Shown: in pieces, positions 18,901 through 25,902 of the stretch | Numbering within the stretch: position 1 is the stretch's first letter | Layout: every line of letters starts with the position of its first letter | NCBI GenBank assembly: GCA_016866235.1 | Contig: VGMW01000001.1 | Span: 372,001-436,000, forward strand | Length of the DNA stretch: 64,000 bases | Source: Bacteroidota bacterium | GTDB lineage: Bacteria > Bacteroidota > Bacteroidia > Cytophagales > Cyclobacteriaceae | Direction: 5' to 3' | The notes under the pieces: model-generated | The model's input: only the letters and a program-made list of their open reading frames with translations | What the model was told of the DNA's origin: nothing | The model's database searches: none | Translations under genes and position numbers: made by a program

Positions 18901-20440
18901 AATCGATGGAGCCATCCAGTTTTAATTTAAGGTAGGGATCATTTACCACCACCTGTCCAATAAAGAGCTCGCGAGCAAACCTCGCCCTGCTTGAAATTCC
19001 TTTATAAGGGTACCCCAGTAGATTCAGTTCGTCAAATTTTCCATCCAATACAAAATCAGCGTTATCTCGGGTTAAACCTGATCCGTTGATCGATCCTGAC
19101 ATGGTTATGGTCTTGACAATACTGGTGTCACTGATCAAAGCGCCTGCATTGAAAGCATTTAGTTTTAGTCTGCCTTTGTAACTGCTTTTTAAAATATCGC
19201 CCTTTTGAATTTTAAAGTTCAGATTGGATTCAATTCCACCAATGCGTGTGTTGAATTTTGCATCCGTAACAAAATCATTTATAAATCCGGTAAAATTCCC
19301 TGCCATGGAGAACATTCCAAATGGGGCAATCCGTTGTTGTACTTCAGCCGGTATTAGTCGATTGAATTGAATTGGGTTGATGGTTGCCTTTTTGATTCTT
19401 GCGTTGATAAAAGTTTCATCCAGCACGGGTAATCCCTCCATCTCGAGCATTCCATTAACTGAACTGGCTCCGATTTTTACCGTGAAGTTTCGGAATGAAA
19501 AGTCATCAACGCTGCCTGAAAAATCCCCTTTGGTTTCTATGTACTGATCAATCGGCAGCGATTGGCCTGTAAAGAAGGCGATATCCTTAGGCCCTATTTT
19601 ACAATTCCTAAGTCGTGCCACCAGTGAAACATTTGCTTCATCCTCCACCAACGCATCAGGAAGTTTAACCACCAATGAATCTCCCAGGAAACTATCACCT
19701 GCTTTGGCCTTCAATTGACTGAATAGAATTTTATTGTCCTGAAAGTGAAATTGACTTGAAAAACTGTGCAGCGGCCACTGGTGTTCGAGTTCAGTAGCAG
19801 AAAGCGTCTCTACCATTAAATCAATTGAATCGTCTTTTAGATTTAAGTTGATGACTTCAGCTGAGGGGATGTCTACCGAAAACCTGGTTGGATTGAAAGT
19901 TTTGGTTATCGGATTATTAAGGGTGTCGGAAATGCTGAACATTCCCTTTTTCAGAAATACCTTGGAAATAAATACCGGTCTTCCGGGCAAGGTATCTTTT
20001 GAAGGTCCGGTGAGTTTTTGAATTTGCTCTGCAAACCCTGTGATATTTAATTTTCTGTTGTTTGCTGATCCATACCATTTCAGTTTTAGGTTTGGCTCAT
20101 TCAGCGATACCTGGTCAATGGTGAACCTGTCGCCTGTCAGCAATCCAAACAGATTAAAATCTATATCAAGTTGGCTCGCGGTGATCATTTCGGATTGTAG
20201 CGAGTCCCGAATGCTTAAACCGGAAACTTCAAGTTTATCATACCAGGTCAGATAAATTTTGTCGACTTTAACCGGGTAGCCTGTGAGTTGGTTAAACCGA
20301 CCAAGCAGGCGTTCTGTTACGTTTTGTTGTACAGCTGGAAGTTGAAGAATTAAAAAGGGTATCAACAGCAAAATCAATGCTGAGAGGAGCAGAACTAAGG
20401 CCCACTTCAAGACACGTTTTTTGGTATTTTGCGGATTCAT
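15920..20440 (-). CDS. tamB: TamB-like translocation/assembly module protein (DUF490)
   Basis: 1506 residues. An N-terminal membrane anchor (VLKWALVLLLSALILLLIPF) is followed by a very long periplasmic region of repeating amphipathic beta strands, as in AsmA/TamB proteins that form a hydrophobic groove carrying phospholipids or assisting outer-membrane protein insertion. The C-terminal third holds the DUF490 domain, including YEFDRGFYNFTLGGVINKEF and the LPxQL-like strands. Its start is only nine bases from the divergent tsaD start. It is followed without a gap by the DUF2279 gene. Confidence 0.92.
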   Translation of the reverse strand: MNPQNTKKRVLKWALVLLLSALILLLIPFLILQLPAVQQNVTERLLGRFNQLTGYPVKVDKIYLTWYDKLEVSGLSIRDSLQSEMITASQLDIDFNLFGLLTGDRFTIDQVSLNEPNLKLKWYGSANNRKLNITGFAEQIQKLTGPSKDTLPGRPVFISKVFLKKGMFSISDTLNNPITKTFNPTRFSVDIPSAEVINLNLKDDSIDLMVETLSATELEHQWPLHSFSSQFHFQDNKILFSQLKAKAGDSFLGDSLVVKLPDALVEDEANVSLVARLRNCKIGPKDIAFFTGQSLPIDQYIETKGDFSGSVDDFSFRNFTVKIGASSVNGMLEMEGLPVLDETFINARIKKATINPIQFNRLIPAEVQQRIAPFGMFSMAGNFTGFINDFVTDAKFNTRIGGIESNLNFKIQKGDILKSSYKGRLKLNAFNAGALISDTSIVKTITMSGSINGSGLTRDNADFVLDGKFDELNLLGYPYKGISSRARFARELFIGQVVVNDPYLKLKLDGSIDLRDNRNQIRLAGKIDTLAVRELGLSKEPFAIKTEVKVTTTGLTLDDLAGQLLFKKIKLLNDKGSLGTDSIHILAIRQPKSRRIIIGSSLATLEAHGNFRFDNLFNDLSAYFKEILLNAANNKEEIKKYYSAKSKEHTDYRMDFLFRLHDLNPVLTFFSTGIEISKRIQLSGHFINGYTSILHAYSNIPKLVVDDLTFTGNEVDFNGSKISDSTRVLAMLLISSERQQLTKSITTKNLILEGIWNGGHIDLGLDFDQEGYDNIIRINSELDFLSDSIRWRFLPSRLRLLGKEWKIDPGNMILAKGKEVQIKNLSLAQQNRSMVIQGNLSEKSEETLKIKFNELSMDLVNSLIGEKLDGRLNGELNIKNYYTNTSIQSEFRIDELTINQFLAGDVTGTNNWDTEQEAFVINFRIDRMQRRIVDVTGLYVPGDDEKPLRLVANLNQTQIKIFEPLMKDLFSNWSGTATGAFDISGDLSKPIIKGSAEIADGQVTVNYLNSTYKLKGTVAAEPGNIEFKNLELGDLYTGKGLLKGQIRHENFSNFRLNLEASFRNLQALNTNAKQNDLFYGQACATGSLKISGPTDRINIQATARTDKNTRIYIPVGGTSTVERSSFIRFVNLRDSTTQHEEEEQERKKKSTSSLSMNFNLDITPDAYSEIIFDIKAGDIIRGWGTGNLKLDIDTQGDFSMFGSYEFDRGFYNFTLGGVINKEFAINKGSKISWFGDPYGGTLSINAAYRQLASLMPILTSPNSTTTPPASLRRKFPIEVNLLLDGPMLSPQINFDINARDLPENLPGDQSTGPIPVKFQFNAFKARLDEQELKKQVFSLIVLRRFTPQDAFTTSGGLTNSVSEFLSNQLSYWLSQVDQNLEVTLDLGSLDEDAFNISQLRMSYSLMNGRLRVTRDGTLFSNQYNQSNMAALAGDWTVDYLLTPDGKFKVKMYSRSNYNALLSAINTQTAYTTGLSLSHTQSFNRFTELLRSSRKRARENNLDEEDF

Positions 20441-20449
20441 TAACCCCTC

Positions 20450-21481
20450 GTGCGGATCAATATACTGGCTATCGAATCATCCTGCGATGAAACCGCAGTT
20501 GCGCTGATCAGCAACGGAAAAATACTTAATAATCTGATTGCCTCCCAGATGATTCATGCCGCTTATGGTGGGGTGGTGCCGGAACTTGCCTCACGAGAGC
20601 ATGAAAAGACCATCGGTAATCTTGCGGAGCAGGCGCTGCTTGAAGCGGGTTTAAATTGGAGGGATTTGGATGCAGTTGCTGTTACTCAGGGTCCTGGTCT
20701 TATGGGTTCATTGTTGGTGGGTCACTCTTTTGCCAAAGGTGTTTCCGTTGCATTGGGCATTCCGCTGATTTTGGTCAACCATATGCAGGCCCACATCATG
20801 GCGCATTTCATTCCCGAGCGTAAGCCTGGGTTGCCGTTTTTATGCCTAACGGTCAGTGGTGGACATACTCAGTTGGTGCTGATGGATGAGTTGATGCGCT
20901 TTAATCTATTGGGTCAAACCAGAGACGACGCTGTAGGCGAGGCATTTGATAAGGGTGCTAAAATGCTTGGGCTGCCTTATCCTGGCGGACCATTGATTGA
21001 CCGGTATGCAGCCCATGGAAATCCAGAGGCTTTTCCTTTTTCTGTTTCCAAAATGCCGGGCCTTGATTTCTCTTTTAGTGGCATAAAAACCTCTCTTCTT
21101 TACTTTATCAGAGACAAAGAGGTTGGTCATCCTGGATTTGTTGAGAAAAATCTACCTGACATCTGTGCAAGTTATCAACGCCATTTGTTGGCTATGTTAA
21201 TGGAGAAACTTGAGTTGGCTGCTTCTACGCATCAGGTTAAATCCATAGGAATTGCTGGTGGGGTCGCGGCGAACAGTGGATTAAGAAAATTATTAGCAGA
21301 GAAGGCAAAGGAGAAAAAATGGGATGTTTTCATCCCTGAATTTTCCTTTTGTGCGGACAATGCTGCAATGATTGCCATTACAGCGCATTATAAATTTTTA
21401 GCCGGTGATTTTGCTGCATTAAATTCAATTCCCGTCGCAAGCTTATCCGCCGACTTTGAACTTAATCCCGCTCAGGGGTAA
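20450..21481 (+). CDS. tsaD: tRNA N6-adenosine threonylcarbamoyltransferase
   Basis: 343 residues starting at GTG. TsaD transfers the threonylcarbamoyl group to A37 of ANN-reading tRNAs. The N-terminus IESSCDETAVALI, metal-binding NHMQAHIMAH, and the nucleotide-binding VSGGHTQLVLM, DDAVGEAFDKGAKML and GGVAANSGLRKLL are all diagnostic. The GTG is the only start that keeps the N-terminal strand intact. Its start codon lies nine bases from that of tamB on the other strand, so its promoter must lie within tamB. Confidence 0.97.
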   Translation: MRINILAIESSCDETAVALISNGKILNNLIASQMIHAAYGGVVPELASREHEKTIGNLAEQALLEAGLNWRDLDAVAVTQGPGLMGSLLVGHSFAKGVSVALGIPLILVNHMQAHIMAHFIPERKPGLPFLCLTVSGGHTQLVLMDELMRFNLLGQTRDDAVGEAFDKGAKMLGLPYPGGPLIDRYAAHGNPEAFPFSVSKMPGLDFSFSGIKTSLLYFIRDKEVGHPGFVEKNLPDICASYQRHLLAMLMEKLELAASTHQVKSIGIAGGVAANSGLRKLLAEKAKEKKWDVFIPEFSFCADNAAMIAITAHYKFLAGDFAALNSIPVASLSADFELNPAQG

Positions 21482-21524
21482 AATATTCTTCGGTAGCTTT
21501 CAATTTAATACGACCTTTGTCGTT

Positions 21525-21986
21525 ATGGCCAATGAGCGATTCAGTAAATCGTTGAACATTCGAAATAAACAAGCAGGTTTCAATTATGAATTGCTTGAAA
21601 AATTTATTGCTGGTGTGGTGTTGACTGGAACTGAAATAAAATCGGTTCGGGAAGGTAAGGTAAATATGACTGATGGTTATTGTTTTGTAAGAGATTCTGA
21701 GGTTTTTGTGCAGGGAATAAACATTTCACCGTACGCTGATGCCTCTTTTCAAAATCATGAACCTGCGCGCCTGAGAAAACTGTTACTGAGTAGGTCTGAG
21801 ATCAGTAAACTCGAAAAGGCATCCAGGGAAAAGGGTTTGACCATTGTGCCTGTGCGAATGTTCATCAATGATCGTGGATTTGCAAAAATTGAAATTGCCA
21901 TAGGTAGGGGAAATAAAACCCACGACAAGCGGGAGCAAATCAAAGAAAGAGACATTCAAAGAGATCTACAGAAGTGGAAAAAGTAA
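21525..21986 (+). CDS. smpB: SsrA-binding protein
   Basis: 153 residues. SmpB binds tmRNA and brings it to stalled ribosomes for trans-translation. Sequence NKQAGFNYELLEKFIAGVVLTGTEIKSVREGKVNMTD and the C-terminal GRGNKTHDKREQIKERD are typical. A longer frame is open upstream, but the ATG at 21525 (MANERFSKSL) fits the family N-terminus. The end overlaps the next gene by 13 bases. Confidence 0.96.
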   Translation: MANERFSKSLNIRNKQAGFNYELLEKFIAGVVLTGTEIKSVREGKVNMTDGYCFVRDSEVFVQGINISPYADASFQNHEPARLRKLLLSRSEISKLEKASREKGLTIVPVRMFINDRGFAKIEIAIGRGNKTHDKREQIKERDIQRDLQKWKK

Positions 21987-22762
21987 ATACGTATACAGAT
22001 TATGGCGTTTGCCGGTCCTCCAATATTTCCGTTATGACCAATGCCGGTTGGGGTGGTAACCTGGCCGGGGAAATTCTTTTCGGTGAGCCTTATGCAGTTA
22101 CCGGAAAGCCAAAGTCGGGATGGCTGCCGGTTTATTCTGAGGCCTCAAACTCGGAGGGTTGGATTCCTGCCTCTATTCATCATGGTATTACAGAGGACTA
22201 TTACGCACTGCTCATTTCCTCCGATCACAGGATCACCCTCGATGTGGTTTCCAACGCGTTGTTTAAAAAATCGACCGTTCATATTCTTTTGGGAAGTCTT
22301 ATTCCACTTTCTGCTGGTGAGTTGTTTCAGCCTGGAGAGCAGTTGGTTTATAATGGTGAGGCAAAAGCACTAAGCCAAAAGCGGGATGCCGAATTTTTTT
22401 GTTCAATCGCACAGTTGTTGTTAAACACACCAGAGCGACCTGGTGGCAGAACTCCTTTTGGCATGGATGCTTATGGTTGGATCAGGCTGGTTCATAGGAT
22501 TGCGGGTTATGGATTGGCTTCTACGTCGGAAGGTGCTTGGCTTCAGGGAAAAGAAGTGGCCGAAGCTGAAATCCATCCAGGTGATTTGGTTTTACTGGAA
22601 TCAGGAAAGCTTAAAAGAATTGGAATCCTGATTAAAGATGGAAGATGCCTTTATTGTGACGGCATGATTCGTGTAGACTTGATTAAAATGGGTGGATTGT
22701 TTCGTGAAAATCAAACAAAGCCTGCCTGGAAGGTACTTGGGTATCGAAGGATTTTGACCTAA
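21974..22762 (+). CDS. NlpC/P60-like protein with SH3-type domains and no catalytic residues
   Basis: 262 residues from a GTG inside the end of smpB. The N-terminal ~130 residues resemble bacterial SH3 domains (YGVCRSSNISVMTNAGW, LFGEPYAV). The C-terminal domain follows C40 (NlpC/P60) peptidases: GGRTPFGMDAYGWIRLVHR, PGDLVLLES, RIGILI, and the ending GYRRIL. In active members the first motif reads DCSG, the later strand HVGI, and a third His follows; here these are A166 (D-A-Y-G), R215 and Y227. All three catalytic positions appear lost while the fold is retained, so it may bind rather than cut peptidoglycan. No signal peptide is visible. Confidence 0.8.
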   Translation: MEKVNTYTDYGVCRSSNISVMTNAGWGGNLAGEILFGEPYAVTGKPKSGWLPVYSEASNSEGWIPASIHHGITEDYYALLISSDHRITLDVVSNALFKKSTVHILLGSLIPLSAGELFQPGEQLVYNGEAKALSQKRDAEFFCSIAQLLLNTPERPGGRTPFGMDAYGWIRLVHRIAGYGLASTSEGAWLQGKEVAEAEIHPGDLVLLESGKLKRIGILIKDGRCLYCDGMIRVDLIKMGGLFRENQTKPAWKVLGYRRILT

Positions 22763-22807
22763 AACGTTGGGTTGATTCAATGCCCGACAGGTCTTAACTT
22801 TAAGACA

Positions 22808-23302
22808 ATGAACAGCCGGGTTTTGGTTCTCAATCAGGATTACAGCCCTTTAATGGTTTGCTCGGTCGAACGTGCCTTTATTCTTGTTTACCTTAATAAG
22901 AGTGAGATGATCAAGGAATCCATGGCACAACGAATTCACTCTGTTACCCGGTCTTTTCCATTGCCATCGGTTATACGATTAAACCGGTACATTCACGCGC
23001 CTTTCAAGAGTGTTAGTCTGACCAGGCACAATATTTTTAAGCGTGATAATTACGAGTGTCAATATTGTGGGACGCGTAAGGATTTAACCTTGGATCATGT
23101 AGTTCCAAGCTCTCGCGGTGGCGCACATGCCTGGACCAATCTGGTGACAGCCTGTAAAAAGTGCAACACTTCTAAGGGTGATTTCACGCCCGATGAGGCG
23201 GGCATGTTTTTAAGGAAAAAGCCATCCAAGCCTTCGTATGCAATTTTTCTAAAAGATTATGTCTACAACCACGGTGGAATGTGGGATGAGTTTCTAACCT
23301 GA
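22808..23302 (+). CDS. HNH endonuclease domain protein
   Basis: 164 residues from ATG 22808 (MNSRVLVLNQDYSPLMVCSV); an upstream TTG is open but unneeded. The C-terminal half is a zinc-stapled HNH nuclease: YECQYCGTRKDLTLDHVVPSSRGG, then NLVTACKKCNTSKGD, with two CxxC pairs and the DH of the active site. This short conserved single-domain protein is widespread in Bacteroidota; its target is unknown. Its 3' end overlaps the convergent histidine kinase gene by 40 bases. Confidence 0.9.
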   Translation: MNSRVLVLNQDYSPLMVCSVERAFILVYLNKSEMIKESMAQRIHSVTRSFPLPSVIRLNRYIHAPFKSVSLTRHNIFKRDNYECQYCGTRKDLTLDHVVPSSRGGAHAWTNLVTACKKCNTSKGDFTPDEAGMFLRKKPSKPSYAIFLKDYVYNHGGMWDEFLT

Positions 23303-24138
23303 TCGTTCAACGGAAAAATTAATTTTATTGCCGATGGTCCTTTTTCGGACTCGGCCCCAATCGTCCCTCCATTTTTAATTACCAGGTTTCTAATGTTAAA
23401 CAGGCCGTTTCCGGAAAGTCTATTTTGAGGTTGGTGTACATGCTCAATTTCCTTCTGCGACGGTTGAAGTAGAATGTTCCAGGATTTTTCTGGTAATCCC
23501 GGACCATTGTCTAAATAAGTAATTTCCGCTCTGTTGCTGGTTACTTCTGCCTTTACGGTGATTAAACATTTATACGGATTCCCATGCTTAATCGAATTTG
23601 AAATCAGATTGTGAAAAATTCGGTGAAGGATACTTTCGTCTATAGGGATCATCTTAGTACGGGTGTCGAGGGCTATTTCAGGTGACATTGTTTTTGGGAA
23701 TACCTGCTGGATGGAGAATAAGAGATTTTCCAGATCGGTTGTGTTACTATTAAAATTTATTCCATTAGAGTGTGCTGCAACTGCGGGTGATTGTTCACTG
23801 AGATCAGAGAAATTAATACGTTTATTGATCTGTGGTTCAGAAATCAGCTGGTTGGATTCATCGATGCTTGGGGTATTTACCATAAGATTGGCGATTAGCT
23901 TGTCCATTTCGCGGGTGCAGTGGATAATCTTAGAAAGCGATTCTTCCTGTTCCTGCAGATTGAATGTTGAATTTTTAGTCCTGAGGAATTCGGCCAACCA
24001 GGCGATGGTTTGTAGAGGATTTTTTAAGTCGTGGGCGACTGATGCTGTCAACTCCCTAGCCTTCATCATCGGTAGGTTGGTGGCATTATGACTTAAGCCA
24101 TAGTAGGACGAGGGATCGGTAGTAACGTGCTGATTCAT
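23263..24138 (-). CDS. Orphan soluble sensor histidine kinase
   Basis: 291 residues. The phosphoacceptor helix ARELTASVAHDLKNPLQTIAW carries the H-box; the ATPase domain shows the N-box HRIFHNLISNSIKHG, G1 DNGPGLP and G2 SGNGLFNIRNLV. No transmembrane segment and only a short N-terminal region, so any input must come through partners. A longer start would use TTG at 24168, but a -7 promoter word covers that codon, so I chose ATG 24138. No response regulator is adjacent. The gene ends inside the convergent HNH gene. Confidence 0.88.
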   Translation of the reverse strand: MNQHVTTDPSSYYGLSHNATNLPMMKARELTASVAHDLKNPLQTIAWLAEFLRTKNSTFNLQEQEESLSKIIHCTREMDKLIANLMVNTPSIDESNQLISEPQINKRINFSDLSEQSPAVAAHSNGINFNSNTTDLENLLFSIQQVFPKTMSPEIALDTRTKMIPIDESILHRIFHNLISNSIKHGNPYKCLITVKAEVTSNRAEITYLDNGPGLPEKSWNILLQPSQKEIEHVHQPQNRLSGNGLFNIRNLVIKNGGTIGAESEKGPSAIKLIFPLNDQVRNSSHIPPWL

Positions 24139-24165
24139 TGACGGATGGGTTTTGATTAATTGAAT

Positions 24166-24173
24166 CAAAAGTA
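24166..24173 (-). promoter_or_regulatory. -7 promoter box (TACTTTTG) for the histidine kinase
   Basis: Minus-strand TACTTTTG matches TAnnTTTG and covers the possible TTG start, deciding for the ATG at 24138 with a leader of about 20 bases. Confidence 0.45.
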
Positions 24174-24276
24174 ACTTTCAATCCATGGCATGCTTAGTCG
24201 TTATTCCGATATCCTAGCCTTTTTCCGGATGGATTAGAGTAGGGGAGGAACAGAAATATTCGTGGGGATGCCGATG

Positions 24277-24294
24277 GATGAAATGTTTTTCATC
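24277..24294. promoter_or_regulatory. Inverted repeat upstream of the SET-domain gene
   Basis: GATGAAA, four-base gap, TTTCATC: a perfect 7-bp inverted repeat ending 20 bases before the ATG at 24315. It could be a protein-binding site or an mRNA hairpin; there is no direct evidence. Confidence 0.3.
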
Positions 24295-24314
24295 AAATTC
24301 GCGACCTGAAATTT

Positions 24315-24791
24315 ATGGCGCTACTGGAAAAACAACTGGTTGTAAAAAAATCGACCTTACCTGGTGCGGGTAAGGGACTTTTCACACTAAAAGATATCCC
24401 TAAGGGTACTTGGATTGTCGAGTATAAGGGTCAGATTCTAACCTGGCCAGAGGTTGAAAAGATGGCCGATTACCGCCATGGTTATGTTTTTTATGTATTC
24501 AGGAATCATGTGATTGATGCATGGAATCACCGAAAAGCGAAAGCCCGGTATGCCAATGATGCTATGGGCATTGTGCGTATTCCTGGATTGAGGAACAACA
24601 GTGAATACCATGTGTATAAGCGTCGCTGCTATATCAAGGCGACCAAAAACATACCTGCCGGCTCTGAAATTCTCGTCGGCTATGGTCGAGAGTACTGGCA
24701 AGTTATCCGACACAACATCAAGGATGAGGCTAAAAAATCAAAGCGGAAAACTTCCAACAGGCTTCCTCATCACGATCAAAAGAAGCATTGA
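24315..24791 (+). CDS. SET-domain protein methyltransferase
   Basis: 158 residues, almost entirely a SET domain, which moves a methyl group from S-adenosylmethionine to lysine. The N-terminal GAGKGLFTLKDIPKGTWIVEYKG and the C-terminal IPAGSEILVGYGREYW are clear. The knot motif normally RFxNHS reads RYANDA. The C-terminal ~20 residues are Lys/His/Arg-rich. Bacterial SET proteins may modify ribosomal or DNA-binding proteins; the target here is unknown. It stands alone between a histidine kinase and the aromatic operon. Confidence 0.9.
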   Translation: MALLEKQLVVKKSTLPGAGKGLFTLKDIPKGTWIVEYKGQILTWPEVEKMADYRHGYVFYVFRNHVIDAWNHRKAKARYANDAMGIVRIPGLRNNSEYHVYKRRCYIKATKNIPAGSEILVGYGREYWQVIRHNIKDEAKKSKRKTSNRLPHHDQKKH

Positions 24792-24923
24792 GGTAATGTC
24801 CTTTGAGCATTGGGTTTAAACTTCCGTATTTTCCTAACACTGGTTCGTAAGCACTTTTTAAAATTTCATTCACCATATTTTGTGTTAAGCAGATTTTATC
24901 ATTTCTTCGCTTGAGAGAAGACA

Positions 24924-24983
24924 ATGAACAAGCGCAGCTTTTATTTTGGTTATTATTTTTTTAATCCCTGCTGCCGGGACTAA
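24924..24983 (+). CDS. Leader peptide of the aromatic amino acid operon, 19 residues
   Basis: A very short ORF encoding MNKRSFYFGYYFFNPCCRD. Seven of eight consecutive codons apart from one Gly are Phe (TTT, four) or Tyr (TAT, three), exactly the end products of the operon downstream. It starts with ATG and stops at 24981-24983, directly after the RNA segment that can block the terminator. This is the layout of ribosome-mediated attenuators such as E. coli pheL, here with both amino acids sensed. Confidence 0.75.
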   Translation: MNKRSFYFGYYFFNPCCRD

Positions 24984-25038
24984 CAGATTTTAATTGACTT
25001 TAAACTGATGATCCCGGCCCTAAAGCCGGGATTTTTTT
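24965..25038 (+). promoter_or_regulatory. Phe/Tyr attenuator: competing antiterminator and terminator
   Basis: Terminator: ATCCCGGC (25011-25018) pairs with GCCGGGAT (25025-25032), followed by a T-run to 25038, one base before the pheA ATG. Antiterminator: GCCGGGA at 24973-24979 is identical to the terminator's 3' arm and can pair with TCCCGGC at 25012-25018. A short TCCC (24965-24968) can mask GGGA (24976-24979). Inferred logic: a ribosome stalled on Phe/Tyr codons leaves 24973-24979 free to block the terminator; a ribosome reaching the leader stop covers it and the terminator forms. Confidence 0.8.
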
Positions 25039-25902
25039 ATGAAAAGAAAAAGCACGAGGAAGAAATCAACAACATTGAAAATAGCGATTCAGGGAATCGC
25101 TGCGTCCTTTCATGAAGTAGCTGCTAATTCCTACTTCAGCAGTGAATCCATTCAAACCGTCGAGTGTCTGAACTTTCATGTGCTTTGCCAGAAGCTGGAA
25201 TCAGGTGAAGCGGATTATGCGGTTATGGCCATTGAAAATTCCATTGCCGGCAGCATTTTGCCCAACTATTTTTTGTTGCAGCAATTTCATTTCTCTATCG
25301 TCGGTGAATTGTATTTGCCCATTCACATGCACTTGCTTGGATTGCCAGGAACCAAGTTGAGTGATGTCCGAACCATCGAATCGCATCCAATGGCCATTCG
25401 TCAGTGCTCTGAATTTTTGTATTCCCTTAAGGGTGTTGATATAAGGGAAAGTGATGATACGGCACTATCGGCTAAAAAAGTCTCTCAACAAAAATCAAAA
25501 ACCATTGCCGCTATTGCCAATGAACGGGCAGCCAAACTATTTGGACTTGAAATCATTGAGAAGCGAATTGAAACCCATAAAAAAAATTTCACCCGTTTCC
25601 TTATTCTTTCCAGGAGAACCACTCCTCCAAAGGGTAGTAATAAGGCTTCCTTAAGTTTCGAAGTGGCCCATGCGGTCGGAAGTCTTGCTGAGGTGCTTAT
25701 GACATTCAAACTGAATAAGCTTAACCTGACCAAGATTCAGTCCATTCCCATTATTGGTAAACCAAATGAATACTCCATTCACATCGATGTGGAATGGAAA
25801 AGCTATGGCTCCTTTCATGCGGCCGTACGTGAGGCCCTGCATCAGGTCCGCAACCTCAACATACTGGGTGAATACAAAAAGGGAAAAATTGAATACCGGT
25901 GA
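25039..25902 (+). CDS. pheA: Prephenate dehydratase
   Basis: 287 residues, monofunctional. It converts prephenate to phenylpyruvate for phenylalanine synthesis. The catalytic domain starts KIAIQGIAASFHEVAAN, includes ENSIAGSILPNYFLL, and has the NFTRF motif near residue 190. A C-terminal ACT domain follows (HAVGSLAEVLMTFKLNKLNLTKIQSIPIIGKPNEY) that normally senses Phe; the ESRP motif of proteobacterial enzymes is QSIP here. It is the first gene after the attenuator, and its stop overlaps the next start by four bases. Confidence 0.95.
   Translation: MKRKSTRKKSTTLKIAIQGIAASFHEVAANSYFSSESIQTVECLNFHVLCQKLESGEADYAVMAIENSIAGSILPNYFLLQQFHFSIVGELYLPIHMHLLGLPGTKLSDVRTIESHPMAIRQCSEFLYSLKGVDIRESDDTALSAKKVSQQKSKTIAAIANERAAKLFGLEIIEKRIETHKKNFTRFLILSRRTTPPKGSNKASLSFEVAHAVGSLAEVLMTFKLNKLNLTKIQSIPIIGKPNEYSIHIDVEWKSYGSFHAAVREALHQVRNLNILGEYKKGKIEYR

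Noticed and set aside
24841-24923. -7 box for the aromatic operon leader (TATTTTG near 24877)
   Set aside because: It lacks one spacer base of the TAnnTTTG consensus and has no -33 TTG, so I did not call the promoter.
25660-25800. Loss of the ESRP Phe-binding motif in the PheA ACT domain
   Set aside because: KIQSxP at this place is, to my knowledge, common in Bacteroidota enzymes, so it is lineage-typical and not a defect.
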